From Roseibium aggregatum (GTDB lineage Bacteria; Pseudomonadota; Alphaproteobacteria; Rhizobiales; Stappiaceae), in the NCBI RefSeq assembly GCF_014692675.1, contig NZ_JABFCZ010000027.1:1-64000 (forward strand): a stretch of 64,000 nt of DNA, in the 5' to 3' direction. Below are positions 1 to 8,167 of the stretch, piece by piece. The translations under genes and the position numbers were made by a program. The notes beneath the pieces were generated by a model. That model was not told the DNA's origin. It did not search any database and worked only from the letters and a program-made list of their open reading frames with translations. Position 1 is the stretch's first letter; every line of letters begins with the position of its first letter.

Positions 1-34
1 CCCCCGCCCCCTCAATTTGAAAGGCAACCAGATC

Positions 35-505
35 ATGAAATCGCTTCTTGCAGCCCTCGCGCTGACGACCGCCCTGACGCTGCCGGGTCTTGCCGCCGCC
101 AAGCCCGTGACCCTGACGACGACGCTCAACAACTACGGCGGTGACGGCGCGTATCTTGCGCTTTACGTGACAAATGCCAAAGGGGCTTATGTCGGCAGTC
201 TGTGGATGGCCGGCCCCAAATCCAAGTACCATGAGCATTTGTCCGACTGGTTCCGCGCCACCAATGGCAACCCGGCAGAAATCAACGGCATTACCGGTGC
301 CAGCGTCGGGGCCGGACGGTCGCTAAAGATCACCCTTGATCTCGCTGATGCCCTGTTCGACGCGGGCTACGAGCTGCATATCGACGCCGCCGTCGAAAAC
401 ATGCGCGACAGCCCGAACGAAGTCACCGTACCGCTGACATCTGCCGGCGCCGGGACCTCCATACACGGCCGCCGCTATATCAACTCTTTCAGCTACAACT
501 TCTGA
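35..505 (+). CDS. DUF2271 secreted protein, candidate flavinylated electron carrier
   Basis: The 156-residue protein begins with a Sec-type signal peptide (basic MK, hydrophobic core to about residue 20, AAA cleavage region) and lacks a twin-arginine or lipobox. I recognise the rest as DUF2271. Residues 87-90 read TGAS, close to the ApbE flavinylation motif Dxx(S/T)GA(T/S), so Ser90 is a candidate FMN acceptor, although the leading Asp is replaced. The neighbours are a PepSY/flavodoxin/FNR reductase 10 bases downstream and then apbE, which suggests a periplasmic flavoprotein fed with electrons by the reductase. An in-frame TTG at 17 would add six residues ahead of the signal peptide; ATG at 35 puts the signal peptide at the N terminus. 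Flavinylation is an inference; the family call is fairly secure. Confidence 0.75.
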   Translation: MKSLLAALALTTALTLPGLAAAKPVTLTTTLNNYGGDGAYLALYVTNAKGAYVGSLWMAGPKSKYHEHLSDWFRATNGNPAEINGITGASVGAGRSLKITLDLADALFDAGYELHIDAAVENMRDSPNEVTVPLTSAGAGTSIHGRRYINSFSYNF

Positions 506-515
506 GGAGACGGAT

Positions 516-2723
516 ATGATCCGCGCGCTCCATCGCTGGCCGGGTCTCCTGGCAGCACTACTCCTGACCGTTCTTGCCCTGAGTGGCGCTGCGCTTTCGC
601 TCTTCCCAGCTGTGGAAACCCTGTCGGCACCACGAGTGGAGACGGGCCTGTCGGTGGCGGAGCTCGCACAACGTATCCAGGACACCTACCCCGGCGTCGA
701 ACAGATCCGGCGTGCGCCATCGGGCCGGATCACCGCCTACTGGTTCGATAACGGCCGACCCGGATCGGCCGTGATCGATCCCTCTACCGGGTCCGGAATA
801 GCCGCCGCGGATCCGAACCAGACGGAACGCTGGCTGACGAACCTGCACCGTTCGCTGTTCCTCGACGACACCGGACGTATCGTCTCCGCGCTCGGCGCAG
901 GTACGCTCCTGGTCCTGACCGTGTCCGGCATCTTTCTGGTCGCGCGTCGGGCCGGCGGATGGCGCCGGTGGTTCTCCCCCCTCAAGGGCCCGCTGTCCGG
1001 CAGGCTGCATGTCGAGATTGCGCGGCTCTCCGTCGCCGGCCTCCTGATCTCGTCGGCAACCGCTTTGTGGATGACCGCCAACACCTTTGACCTTTTGCCT
1101 GGCGGCCCGGGCAAACCCGCCTTCCCTGCCGAGGTAAGCGGCAAGGCCGGTATCGCATTAACGAAGATCCCGACCCTCGTGAAGACCCCGGTCGCAGACC
1201 TGCGTGACCTGACGTTCCCCTATCCGGACGACGCCACCGATGTTTTCACCCTGAAAACCGATACGGGAACCGGATACATCGACCAGGGCAGCGGCGACCT
1301 GTTGGCCTGGGCAGATCTGAGCGCTTGGGACAGGGTCTCGGAAACCGTCTACATGCTGCATACCGGACAGGGCGCATCCCTGCTCGGCCTTGTCCTGGGA
1401 CTGATGGCGCTCGGCCTTCCGGTCATGGGTGGAACCGGTCTTGCAGTCTGGGCTGCCGGACGCAGGGGCCGCCCGCGCCTCCGCGGGAATGTGCCGGCAA
1501 ACAAGGCGGAAACTATCGTGCTCGTGGGCAGCGAAGGCGGCAGCACCTGGGGCTTTGCCGCCACGCTCCAGGCAGAGCTTAAGGCCGTGGGACAGTCGGT
1601 TCACACCGCTGCCATGTCCACGTTCAATCCGGACCGTTATCCGAAAGCCCGCAGGATCGTCATCCTTGCCGCGACCTACGGCGACGGCGATGCGCCGGCA
1701 TCGGCAAAGGGTTTCCTGGAGCGGCTGTCGGCAATGAACAGGGCACCGGACGCTCCGCTTGCCGTGCTCGGCTTTGGCGACCGCAGCTTTCCCGCCTTCT
1801 GTGCCTTTGCCGAACAGGTCATGGACGCCGCGCAGGCAAAAGGCTGGCAGACATTGATCCCGATGGAAACCGTCGACCGGCAGTCACCACAGGACTTTGC
1901 CCGCTGGGGCCGGACCTTCGGGACGGCGATCGGCGTCGAACTCGAGCTCAACCATCAGCCTGAACAGCCGGCGGCCACGGGCCTGACCCTGGTGTCGCGA
2001 CGGGACTACGGCGCCGAAGTTCAGGCCCCGACAGCGATCCTGAGGTTCGAAATTCCCAGGGCTTCGCTATGGAGCCGACTGATCGGGCGCGGATTCCCAA
2101 AATTCGCTGCCGGCGATCTGCTCGGTATTATTCCGGAAGGGTCCACCCTACCCCGTTTCTATTCGCTTGCCTCGGGCGCGAAGGACGGCTTCGTCGAGAT
2201 CGCTGTCCGCAAACATCCCGGAGGACTCTGCTCCGGCCAGTTGATGGACCTCGAGCCCGGCGCAACGGTGAACGCCTTCATCCGCCACAATCCGGGCTTC
2301 CGTCCGGGCCGTGGCAAGGCGCCGTTGATCCTGATCGGCGCCGGGACCGGCATCGGCCCCCTTGCCGGTTTTATCCGGAACAACACGGCCGGACGCCCGA
2401 TCCACCTCTTCTTCGGCGCACGTCATCCGGAAAGCGACTTTCTCTATTCGGAAGAACTCACCGAATGGTCGCGGGACGGCAGGCTCGGCCGGGTCGCGAC
2501 AGCTTTCTCGCGCGGCAAGTCGCCGGTCTACGTCCAGGATGCCCTGCGGCGGGACGCAACAGAAATAACGCAACTGATTGCCGCCGGAGCCAGGATCATG
2601 ATCTGCGGCGGACGCGACATGGCCCGCGGCGTGGCCGAAAGCCTGACCGACATCCTGGCCCCTGCCGGGTTGACGCCGGCAATCCTGAAAGCGGAGGGAC
2701 GTTATGTCGAAGACGTTTACTGA
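516..2723 (+). CDS. PepSY-TM / flavodoxin / NADPH-FAD reductase fusion, transmembrane flavoreductase
   Basis: This 735-residue inner-membrane protein joins a PepSY-type membrane unit to a CysJ-like reductase. Four hydrophobic spans lie near residues 10-30, 122-143, 168-187 and 285-312. His6, His111, His165 and His282 sit at positions typical of haem ligands in PepSY-TM proteins. A flavodoxin domain follows (about 333-475), then an FAD domain with RFYS (547-550), an NADP site GAGTGIGPLAG (608-618), CGGRDMARG (697-705) and a terminal aromatic Tyr735, as in sulfite reductase flavoprotein. The expected electron path is NADPH to FAD to FMN to haem to a periplasmic acceptor, most simply the DUF2271 protein encoded 10 bases upstream. 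GGAGA precedes the ATG. The last 20 bases overlap apbE. Confidence 0.85.
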   Translation: MIRALHRWPGLLAALLLTVLALSGAALSLFPAVETLSAPRVETGLSVAELAQRIQDTYPGVEQIRRAPSGRITAYWFDNGRPGSAVIDPSTGSGIAAADPNQTERWLTNLHRSLFLDDTGRIVSALGAGTLLVLTVSGIFLVARRAGGWRRWFSPLKGPLSGRLHVEIARLSVAGLLISSATALWMTANTFDLLPGGPGKPAFPAEVSGKAGIALTKIPTLVKTPVADLRDLTFPYPDDATDVFTLKTDTGTGYIDQGSGDLLAWADLSAWDRVSETVYMLHTGQGASLLGLVLGLMALGLPVMGGTGLAVWAAGRRGRPRLRGNVPANKAETIVLVGSEGGSTWGFAATLQAELKAVGQSVHTAAMSTFNPDRYPKARRIVILAATYGDGDAPASAKGFLERLSAMNRAPDAPLAVLGFGDRSFPAFCAFAEQVMDAAQAKGWQTLIPMETVDRQSPQDFARWGRTFGTAIGVELELNHQPEQPAATGLTLVSRRDYGAEVQAPTAILRFEIPRASLWSRLIGRGFPKFAAGDLLGIIPEGSTLPRFYSLASGAKDGFVEIAVRKHPGGLCSGQLMDLEPGATVNAFIRHNPGFRPGRGKAPLILIGAGTGIGPLAGFIRNNTAGRPIHLFFGARHPESDFLYSEELTEWSRDGRLGRVATAFSRGKSPVYVQDALRRDATEITQLIAAGARIMICGGRDMARGVAESLTDILAPAGLTPAILKAEGRYVEDVY

Positions 2724-3708
2724 CCTGAACCGACATGCCCTGAACGGCCCGACCATGGGCACGCGCTGGTCGGCGCTGTTCCATGCGCCACAACACCTCG
2801 ACGTCGCTCCGGTAAAGGCCGCTCTACAGGCGGCCGTCGAAGAGGTGGACACGCAAATGTCCACATGGAAACCGGACAGCGACCTCATGCGGCTCAACGC
2901 AGCCCCAAGGGATACCTGGATACCGGTGCCGGCGAAGCTCTTCGATGTCCTCCAAACTGGGCTTGTGATCGGGCGCGAATCCCATGGGGCATTCGATATC
3001 GGGATGGGCGATGCGGTGACGGCCTGGGGCTTCGGTTCAGCCGAAGCCGATCCCATTCGCATTCGGGCCGCCCTTGAGATGAAACGCCATCCGGCACATG
3101 AGACCCTTGAGCTGAACCCTGCCGCCTGCCAGGTGCGCAAACACGCTTCGCTCGCTCTTGATCTGTCCGGCATTGCCAAAGGCTATGGCGTGGATTGCCT
3201 GGCCGATACACTCACCGATTTCGGTATCCATGATGCGCTCGTCGGGATCGACGGAGAGCTGCGCGCCCTCGGCCTTCAGCCGGATGGCAGCCCCTGGGCG
3301 GTCGCGGTCGAAGAGCCGGACATGCAGATCCGGACACCCTATTCCATCCTCACCCTGCAGGATGCGGCCGTGGCCACGTCGGGCGATTACCGTCACTGGA
3401 TCGAGGTTGGCGGCAGACACCTGTCGCACACGATGGATCCGCGCCGTGGCGGGCCGCTTCAAGAGGCGCCGGCTTCGGTCACGGTGGTGGCCCGAACCTG
3501 CACGGAAGCCGATGCCTGGGCCACCGCCTTGATGGTTCTGGGAATGGAAAGCGGCCCGCGCCTGGCTGAGGAACGCGGATTAAGCGCTCTGTTTCTTCGG
3601 CGTGCCAGGGACGAGATCGTGCCTCTGGGCGTTGGACCTCTCTTCCTGGATCAGGCGCCCATGTCCGTGAACAGTTTCACGACTTCGTCCCGGGCCACAC
3701 CGATGTGA
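2704..3708 (+). CDS. apbE: FAD:protein FMN transferase (ApbE family), no signal peptide
   Basis: The 334-residue protein attaches FMN from FAD to Ser/Thr of target proteins. ApbE landmarks are present: NGPTMGTRW (14-22), the TWKPDSDLMRLN stretch (54-65), GAFDIGMG (95-102), LDLSGIAKGYGVD (152-164), SGDY (226-229), HTMDP (242-246) and ADAWATA (269-275). The start is fixed by GGAGGG six bases upstream and an in-frame TGA at 2686, so no longer form with an export signal is possible. Most bacterial ApbE proteins that modify periplasmic targets are lipoproteins or carry a signal peptide; this one begins MSKTFTDLNR. The gene is translationally coupled to the reductase. Its 3' end overlaps the convergent GntR-type gene by 58 bases. 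Confidence 0.88.
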   Translation: MSKTFTDLNRHALNGPTMGTRWSALFHAPQHLDVAPVKAALQAAVEEVDTQMSTWKPDSDLMRLNAAPRDTWIPVPAKLFDVLQTGLVIGRESHGAFDIGMGDAVTAWGFGSAEADPIRIRAALEMKRHPAHETLELNPAACQVRKHASLALDLSGIAKGYGVDCLADTLTDFGIHDALVGIDGELRALGLQPDGSPWAVAVEEPDMQIRTPYSILTLQDAAVATSGDYRHWIEVGGRHLSHTMDPRRGGPLQEAPASVTVVARTCTEADAWATALMVLGMESGPRLAEERGLSALFLRRARDEIVPLGVGPLFLDQAPMSVNSFTTSSRATPM

Positions 3709-4319
3709 TAGCGGAGGGCTTCTCTTAATTTGACCCGGTCCTTGTTCTGGAGTGCCTCCAGAATGGGCTCGTGGGTCTCGGCAATCTTGTGCGGATCGTC
3801 ATACAGTTTTCCGATCAGCGTGATGCCGGCGCGCATCTCTACCGCAAGGTCGTCATAGACCTTCAGAAGCCGGGCATTCCCGCCGAAGGCGCACAGCATG
3901 CGGTGAAAGGTAAAGTCCGCGAAGATCTGCTCGCCGATCGACCCTTCCTCGGCGAGTTCGTAAAGCTTGTCCGCCTGGGCCCTTAGCAGTCCGAATTCCC
4001 GGTCGGTGATCCGCTGCAGCGCAAGGTCGGCTGCATGGATCTCCATCCCGATGCGCAGTTCGTAGATGTCGCGAAGATCGTCGGATGTCAGGGTCCGCAC
4101 GAAAAAACCGCGCCGCGGACTGGAAACGACAAGCCCCTGGCTTTCCAGAAGCCTTAGTGCTTCGCGCACCGGCGCCCGGCTCGTCCCGAATTCCTTGGAC
4201 AGCCGCAATTCCGTCAGCCGTTCTCCCGGCTTCAATTGTCCATCCGTGATCGCATTGATGATCTGCCTGGCGATCTGCTGGACGAGATCCGTCGTTTCAA
4301 GTGCTGAAAACATCCCCAT
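3651..4319 (-). CDS. GntR family transcriptional regulator, FadR/FCD subfamily
   Basis: The 222-residue regulator has an N-terminal winged helix (about 8-75), including SRAPVREALRLLESQGL at 48-64, and a C-terminal FCD ligand domain. The FCD metal-site residues look intact: Asp135, His139, His183 and His205. The chosen ATG at 4319 is preceded by AAGG; the longer open frame to 4451 adds a low-complexity basic stretch with no family similarity. It is divergent from the class II aldolase gene and importer operon across about 390 bases that hold a perfect palindrome, so it is probably the local repressor, released by a small carboxylate or related catabolite. The ligand cannot be read from sequence. 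Confidence 0.88.
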   Translation of the reverse strand: MGMFSALETTDLVQQIARQIINAITDGQLKPGERLTELRLSKEFGTSRAPVREALRLLESQGLVVSSPRRGFFVRTLTSDDLRDIYELRIGMEIHAADLALQRITDREFGLLRAQADKLYELAEEGSIGEQIFADFTFHRMLCAFGGNARLLKVYDDLAVEMRAGITLIGKLYDDPHKIAETHEPILEALQNKDRVKLREALRYHIGVARDEVVKLFTDMGA

Positions 4320-4711
4320 TGGACACCTTGTTGCGGTCGCACCCGTTTGCAGAGCGACCGGCCTTGTACTTCGCAAAGCGGCATTCGAGTGCGATCGCCG
4401 CTCCTCTTTTTGCGCTCTGGATCCGAGCTTTCCTTTTTGTCCCGATACCACGAAACGATCCGGTTTCCAGTTACGGCAAATCGCTCGCCCGACCTAATCC
4501 AGGAGCATCAGACTGCCTAATGCGCATGCAATCGGCGCCAAGTTGCTGGTTATGGACCTCTATCCTTGCTCAAAAATTGAATATTGTCGACAATTGACAC
4601 TTGCTCTCTGCCATGTTTGCGTAGCACGTAAAAATACGGAACCGGATTCTCAGGTCCGGGCCATCAATTGAACAGGAAGTCGCGAAACCGCGGCAACGGG
4701 GCAAGAAGGCA
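4320..4711. other. Divergent intergenic region of the catabolic island
   Basis: This 392-base stretch between the regulator and the aldolase gene holds the palindrome at 4583-4594 and a TTGACA at 4594-4599, with AT-richer sequence than its surroundings. I see no convincing small gene or RNA in it. The open frames that cross it lack ribosome-binding sites and family similarity. Confidence 0.5.
4583..4594. promoter_or_regulatory. Perfect palindrome, candidate GntR/FadR operator
   Basis: ATTGTCGACAAT is a perfect 12-bp inverted repeat in the divergent region. Its TTGT...ACAA half-sites match the usual FadR-subfamily operator form (TNGTNNNACNA). It abuts a TTGACA hexamer at 4594-4599 on the + strand, so binding would block a promoter reading toward the aldolase gene. 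No good -10 hexamer is evident, so the exact promoter is uncertain. Confidence 0.6.
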
Positions 4712-5485
4712 ATGACACAGATCTCTGCGATCCCATCGACCACCGGCCAGCCGAAGGAGCGCATCGACCTTGCCGCGGCCTACCGGCTGATCGCCCATTT
4801 CAAGATGGACGACAGCATCTTCACCCATATTTCCGCCAAGGCGCCAGAGGGCGAAGGCGAAAACGCCTTCCTGATCAATCCTTACGGACTTCGGTTCGAC
4901 GAGGTCACCGCCAGCAGCCTGGCCACGGTGGATATCGATGGCAATATCCTGCGCGACCCCCATGGCGCCGGGATCAACAAGGCCGGTTTCACGATCCACA
5001 GCGCGGTCCATGCCGCGCGCCCGGAGGTCCATTGTGTGCTCCACACGCACACGGTGGCGGGTGTCGCCATCTCGTCCATGGAAGAAGGCATTCTGCCGCT
5101 GAACCAGTGGTCCCTGCAGTTCTACAATCGCATGGCATTCCATGACTATGAAGGCATCGCGCTGGACCTGGCAGAACGGGAACGGCTGGTCGCCGACCTG
5201 GGCGACCGCAATGTCATGATCCTGCGCAATCACGGACTTCTGACCTGCGGACGCACCGTCGGCGAGGCGTTCGCGCTGATGTTCAACCTGGAACGGGCCT
5301 GCAAGGCCCAGCTTGCGATCATGTCGTCAGGCGGGACACCGCGGAAACTCGATGCGGAACTCGCCGAAAAGACCGCCCAGCAATATGAAGGCTGGGACAA
5401 GCAGCATTCCGGCAACAAGCCGGATCCGCAGTGGGATGCATTCCAGCGTCTCGCGATCAAGCATTACCCGGACCTCGTGGACTGA
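4712..5485 (+). CDS. Class II aldolase/adducin-domain protein
   Basis: The 257-residue protein is a single class II aldolase/adducin domain. Zinc ligands are visible as HTH (His111, His113) and His174 in RNHGLLTCG. At the position of the catalytic Glu73 of fuculose-phosphate aldolase, four residues before His96, the sequence has Gly92 within NKAGFTIH, which resembles the adducin-like subgroup rather than true aldolases. A metal-dependent reaction on a hydroxy or keto acid is plausible, but classical retro-aldol activity is doubtful. It is the first gene after the divergent promoter region and lies 90 bases ahead of the importer's binding-protein gene, so it probably belongs to the same regulon. 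Confidence 0.82.
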   Translation: MTQISAIPSTTGQPKERIDLAAAYRLIAHFKMDDSIFTHISAKAPEGEGENAFLINPYGLRFDEVTASSLATVDIDGNILRDPHGAGINKAGFTIHSAVHAARPEVHCVLHTHTVAGVAISSMEEGILPLNQWSLQFYNRMAFHDYEGIALDLAERERLVADLGDRNVMILRNHGLLTCGRTVGEAFALMFNLERACKAQLAIMSSGGTPRKLDAELAEKTAQQYEGWDKQHSGNKPDPQWDAFQRLAIKHYPDLVD

Positions 5486-5575
5486 CCACAAGGTCCACCA
5501 CCTCCCAATCCATCCATCAGCAAACGGCGTGATAAGAGACAATATCCGTGCGCCGGCAACGAGGGGAAATCGAAT

Positions 5576-7126
5576 ATGCTGAAAAGACTGACCAGTTTGG
5601 CCGCGACACTGATCGTGGCCACCGGCACGGCCTACGCCGCACCGGTTGACGGAGGACGCGCAGACGTCGTCATCCAGCCGGAACCGCCCAGCCTCATGCT
5701 CGGCCTGGTGCAGAACGGCCCGACCCAGATGGTCGCAGGCAACATCTATGAAAGCCTGCTTCGTTACGACGAAGACCTGGAACCGATGCCGCAGCTGGCG
5801 AAGTCCTGGGAAATCTCCGACGACGGCCTCACCTACACGTTCCATCTCTACGACAACGTGAAATGGCATGACGGCGAGCCGTTTTCCTCCGCGGACGTGG
5901 TCTTTTCCGCCGACGTCTTTCTGCGCAAGACCCATGCCCGCCTGCGCACGTCACTTGAGCATGTGGAATCGATCACGGCGCCCGATGCAAACACGGTCGT
6001 CTTCAAGCTGAAGGAACCGTTCGGTCCGTTCATCGGCATCTTCGAAGGCGGCACCATGCCGATCGTGCCGAAGCACATCTACGAAGGCACGGACTACAAG
6101 ACCAATCCGGCCAATAACCACCCGATCGGCACCGGGCCGTTCAAGTTCGTCGAATGGGTCAAGGGATCTCACATCCTCCTGAAGAAGAACGAGGACTACT
6201 ACATCAAGGGCCTTCCGCATCTCGACGAGATCTACTGGCACATCATCCCCGATGCGGCTTCGCGCGCCGTGGCCTATGAAACCGGTGTCGTAGACATCCT
6301 GCCGGGCGGTTCGGTCGAGAACTTCGATGTCAGCCGTCTCGCCAACCTGGACAACAGCTGCATCACCGACAAGGGCTGGGAATTCATCGGCCCGCTGTCC
6401 TGGCTGTGGCTGAACAACCGGGAAGGCCCGACCGCGGACGTGCGTTTCCGTCAGGCGGTCATGTATGCCATGGACCGGGAGTTCGCCAAGAACGCCCTGT
6501 GGAACGGCCTTGGCGCCGTCGCCCAGAGCCCGGTGTCCTCGTCCACCCGGTTTTATACCAATGACGTGACCCACTACGACTACAATCCGGAAAAGGCCAA
6601 GGAACTCTTGAAGGAAATGGGTTACGACGGCACGCCTGTGCGTCTGCTGCCCTTGCCCTACGGCGAAACCTGGCAGCGCTGGGCCGAAGCCATCAAGCAG
6701 AACCTGGAAGAAGTCGGCATCAACGTGGAAATGGTTGCGACCGACGTCGCCGGCTGGAACCAGAAGATCAGTGAATGGGATTACGATCTCGCCTTCACCT
6801 ATCTCTACCAGTACGGCGATCCGGCGCTGGGCGTTGCCCGGACCTATATCTCGTCGAACATTGCCAAGGGGTCGCCCTGGAACAATGTCGAGGGCTACAA
6901 GAACCCGAAGATCGACGAGATCTTCGAAAAGGCAGCCGTTGCGGTCACCAAGGAAGAGCGCCAGAAGCTCTACACCGAGGCACAGCAGATCCTGACCAAG
7001 GACGTTCCGGTCGCATGGCTCCTGGAACTCGGCTTCCCGACCATCTACCGCTGTAACGTCAAGGACCTCGTGACCACCGCGATCGGTGTAAACGACGGCT
7101 TCCGCGACGCCTACATCGAAAAGTAA
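5576..7126 (+). CDS. ABC transporter substrate-binding protein, oligopeptide/DppA family (SBP_bac_5)
   Basis: The 516-residue protein has a Sec signal peptide (MLKRL, hydrophobic core, AYAA cleavage near residue 21) and no lipobox cysteine, so it is a soluble periplasmic receptor. The fold is family 5: residues after the signal align with the RADVVIQPEPPSL start, YESLLRYDEDLEPMPQLAKSW and WHDGEPFSSADVVFS landmarks. GAGGGG precedes the ATG. Members bind peptides, opines, glycosides or cations, and sequence alone does not decide which. The downstream hydrolases and deacetylase suggest an amide-containing or N-acylated ligand. A strong RNA hairpin follows the stop codon. Confidence 0.9.
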   Translation: MLKRLTSLAATLIVATGTAYAAPVDGGRADVVIQPEPPSLMLGLVQNGPTQMVAGNIYESLLRYDEDLEPMPQLAKSWEISDDGLTYTFHLYDNVKWHDGEPFSSADVVFSADVFLRKTHARLRTSLEHVESITAPDANTVVFKLKEPFGPFIGIFEGGTMPIVPKHIYEGTDYKTNPANNHPIGTGPFKFVEWVKGSHILLKKNEDYYIKGLPHLDEIYWHIIPDAASRAVAYETGVVDILPGGSVENFDVSRLANLDNSCITDKGWEFIGPLSWLWLNNREGPTADVRFRQAVMYAMDREFAKNALWNGLGAVAQSPVSSSTRFYTNDVTHYDYNPEKAKELLKEMGYDGTPVRLLPLPYGETWQRWAEAIKQNLEEVGINVEMVATDVAGWNQKISEWDYDLAFTYLYQYGDPALGVARTYISSNIAKGSPWNNVEGYKNPKIDEIFEKAAVAVTKEERQKLYTEAQQILTKDVPVAWLLELGFPTIYRCNVKDLVTTAIGVNDGFRDAYIEK

Positions 7127-7134
7127 GACGCTGT

Positions 7135-7165
7135 CCCGCGCGGGACCTGATCGGTTCCGCGCGGG
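7135..7165 (+). other. Intercistronic RNA hairpin after the binding-protein gene
   Basis: Arms at 7135-7147 and 7153-7165 form a 13-bp stem with one G-U pair and a TGATC loop. There is no clear T run. Such hairpins between binding-protein and permease genes commonly protect the upstream mRNA or partly terminate it, giving excess binding protein. Confidence 0.6.
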
Positions 7166-7198
7166 GTCTTCCAACAAGAAAAAGACACCAGAGGTCGG

Positions 7199-8167
7199 AT
7201 GCTGCGTTTCATCGCCCTGCGATTGGTCAAGGCGGCGGTCATATTGATCGCCATCGTCACCTTGAACTTCTTTCTGATCCACGCCGCGCCCGGCGACCCG
7301 GCCGCCGTGATGGCCGGCGAGGCCGGAGCTGCGGACCAGATCTTCCTTGACCAGCTCAAGGAGCAGTTCGGCCTCGACAAGCCGCTCCTGACCCAGCTTG
7401 GGATCTATCTGGGCGGCGTCGTGCAGCTGGACCTGGGCTTTTCCTACCGCCAGCAGATGCCCGTGGCGGATCTCATCCTGGACCGATTACCTGCGACGCT
7501 GCTCCTGACGATCACCGCCTTCGTGATCTCGCTCGTGTTCGGAGTGCTCGCCGGCGTGCTAGCCTCCGCCCGTGTCGGCAAGTGGTCCGACACCATCATT
7601 TCCACCATTGCCCTGCTCTTTTACGCCACGCCGCTCTACTGGGCGGCACTGATGGCGGTTCTTCTGTTTTCCGTCGAACTGAACTGGTTGCCCGGCTTCG
7701 GATACGAGACCGTCGGCGGCGGTTACACCGGCTTTGCCCGTGCGCTCGATATCGGCGAACACCTGATCCTGCCGGCCCTGACGCTAGGCCTGTTCTTCAT
7801 GGCCGTCTACATGCGCATGACCCGCGCCTCGATGCTGGAAGTCTCGACCCTCGATTTCGTCAAGACCGCGCGCGCCAAGGGCCTGAAGCCGGGGATTATC
7901 CAGTGGCGGCACATCTTCCGCAATGCCATGCTGCCCGTCCTGACGCTTGCCGGCCTGCAGGCAGGCCAGCTGGTCGGCGGCGCGGTGCTGACGGAAACGG
8001 TGTTCGCATGGCCCGGGATCGGACGTCTCATGTTCGATGCGCTTGCCCAGCGCGACTACAACGTCCTGCTCGGCGTCTTCTTCGTTTCCGCCGCCATGGT
8101 GCTCCTCTTCAACCTGATCACCGACATCCTCTACCGGGTCGTTGATCCCAGAATCAGGGCATCGTGA
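7199..8167 (+). CDS. ABC transporter permease, DppB/OppB type
   Basis: The 322-residue integral membrane protein starts with a hydrophobic N-terminal span in the family pattern (LRLVKAAVILIAIVTLNFFLIH), followed by AAPGDPA, a periplasmic loop and five further spans. The EAA-type cytoplasmic loop that contacts the ATPases lies near residues 218-240 (DFVKTARAKGLKP). AGAGG sits just before the ATG. It forms the membrane channel with the following DppC-type permease; the two genes overlap at TGATG. Confidence 0.92.
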   Translation: MLRFIALRLVKAAVILIAIVTLNFFLIHAAPGDPAAVMAGEAGAADQIFLDQLKEQFGLDKPLLTQLGIYLGGVVQLDLGFSYRQQMPVADLILDRLPATLLLTITAFVISLVFGVLAGVLASARVGKWSDTIISTIALLFYATPLYWAALMAVLLFSVELNWLPGFGYETVGGGYTGFARALDIGEHLILPALTLGLFFMAVYMRMTRASMLEVSTLDFVKTARAKGLKPGIIQWRHIFRNAMLPVLTLAGLQAGQLVGGAVLTETVFAWPGIGRLMFDALAQRDYNVLLGVFFVSAAMVLLFNLITDILYRVVDPRIRAS

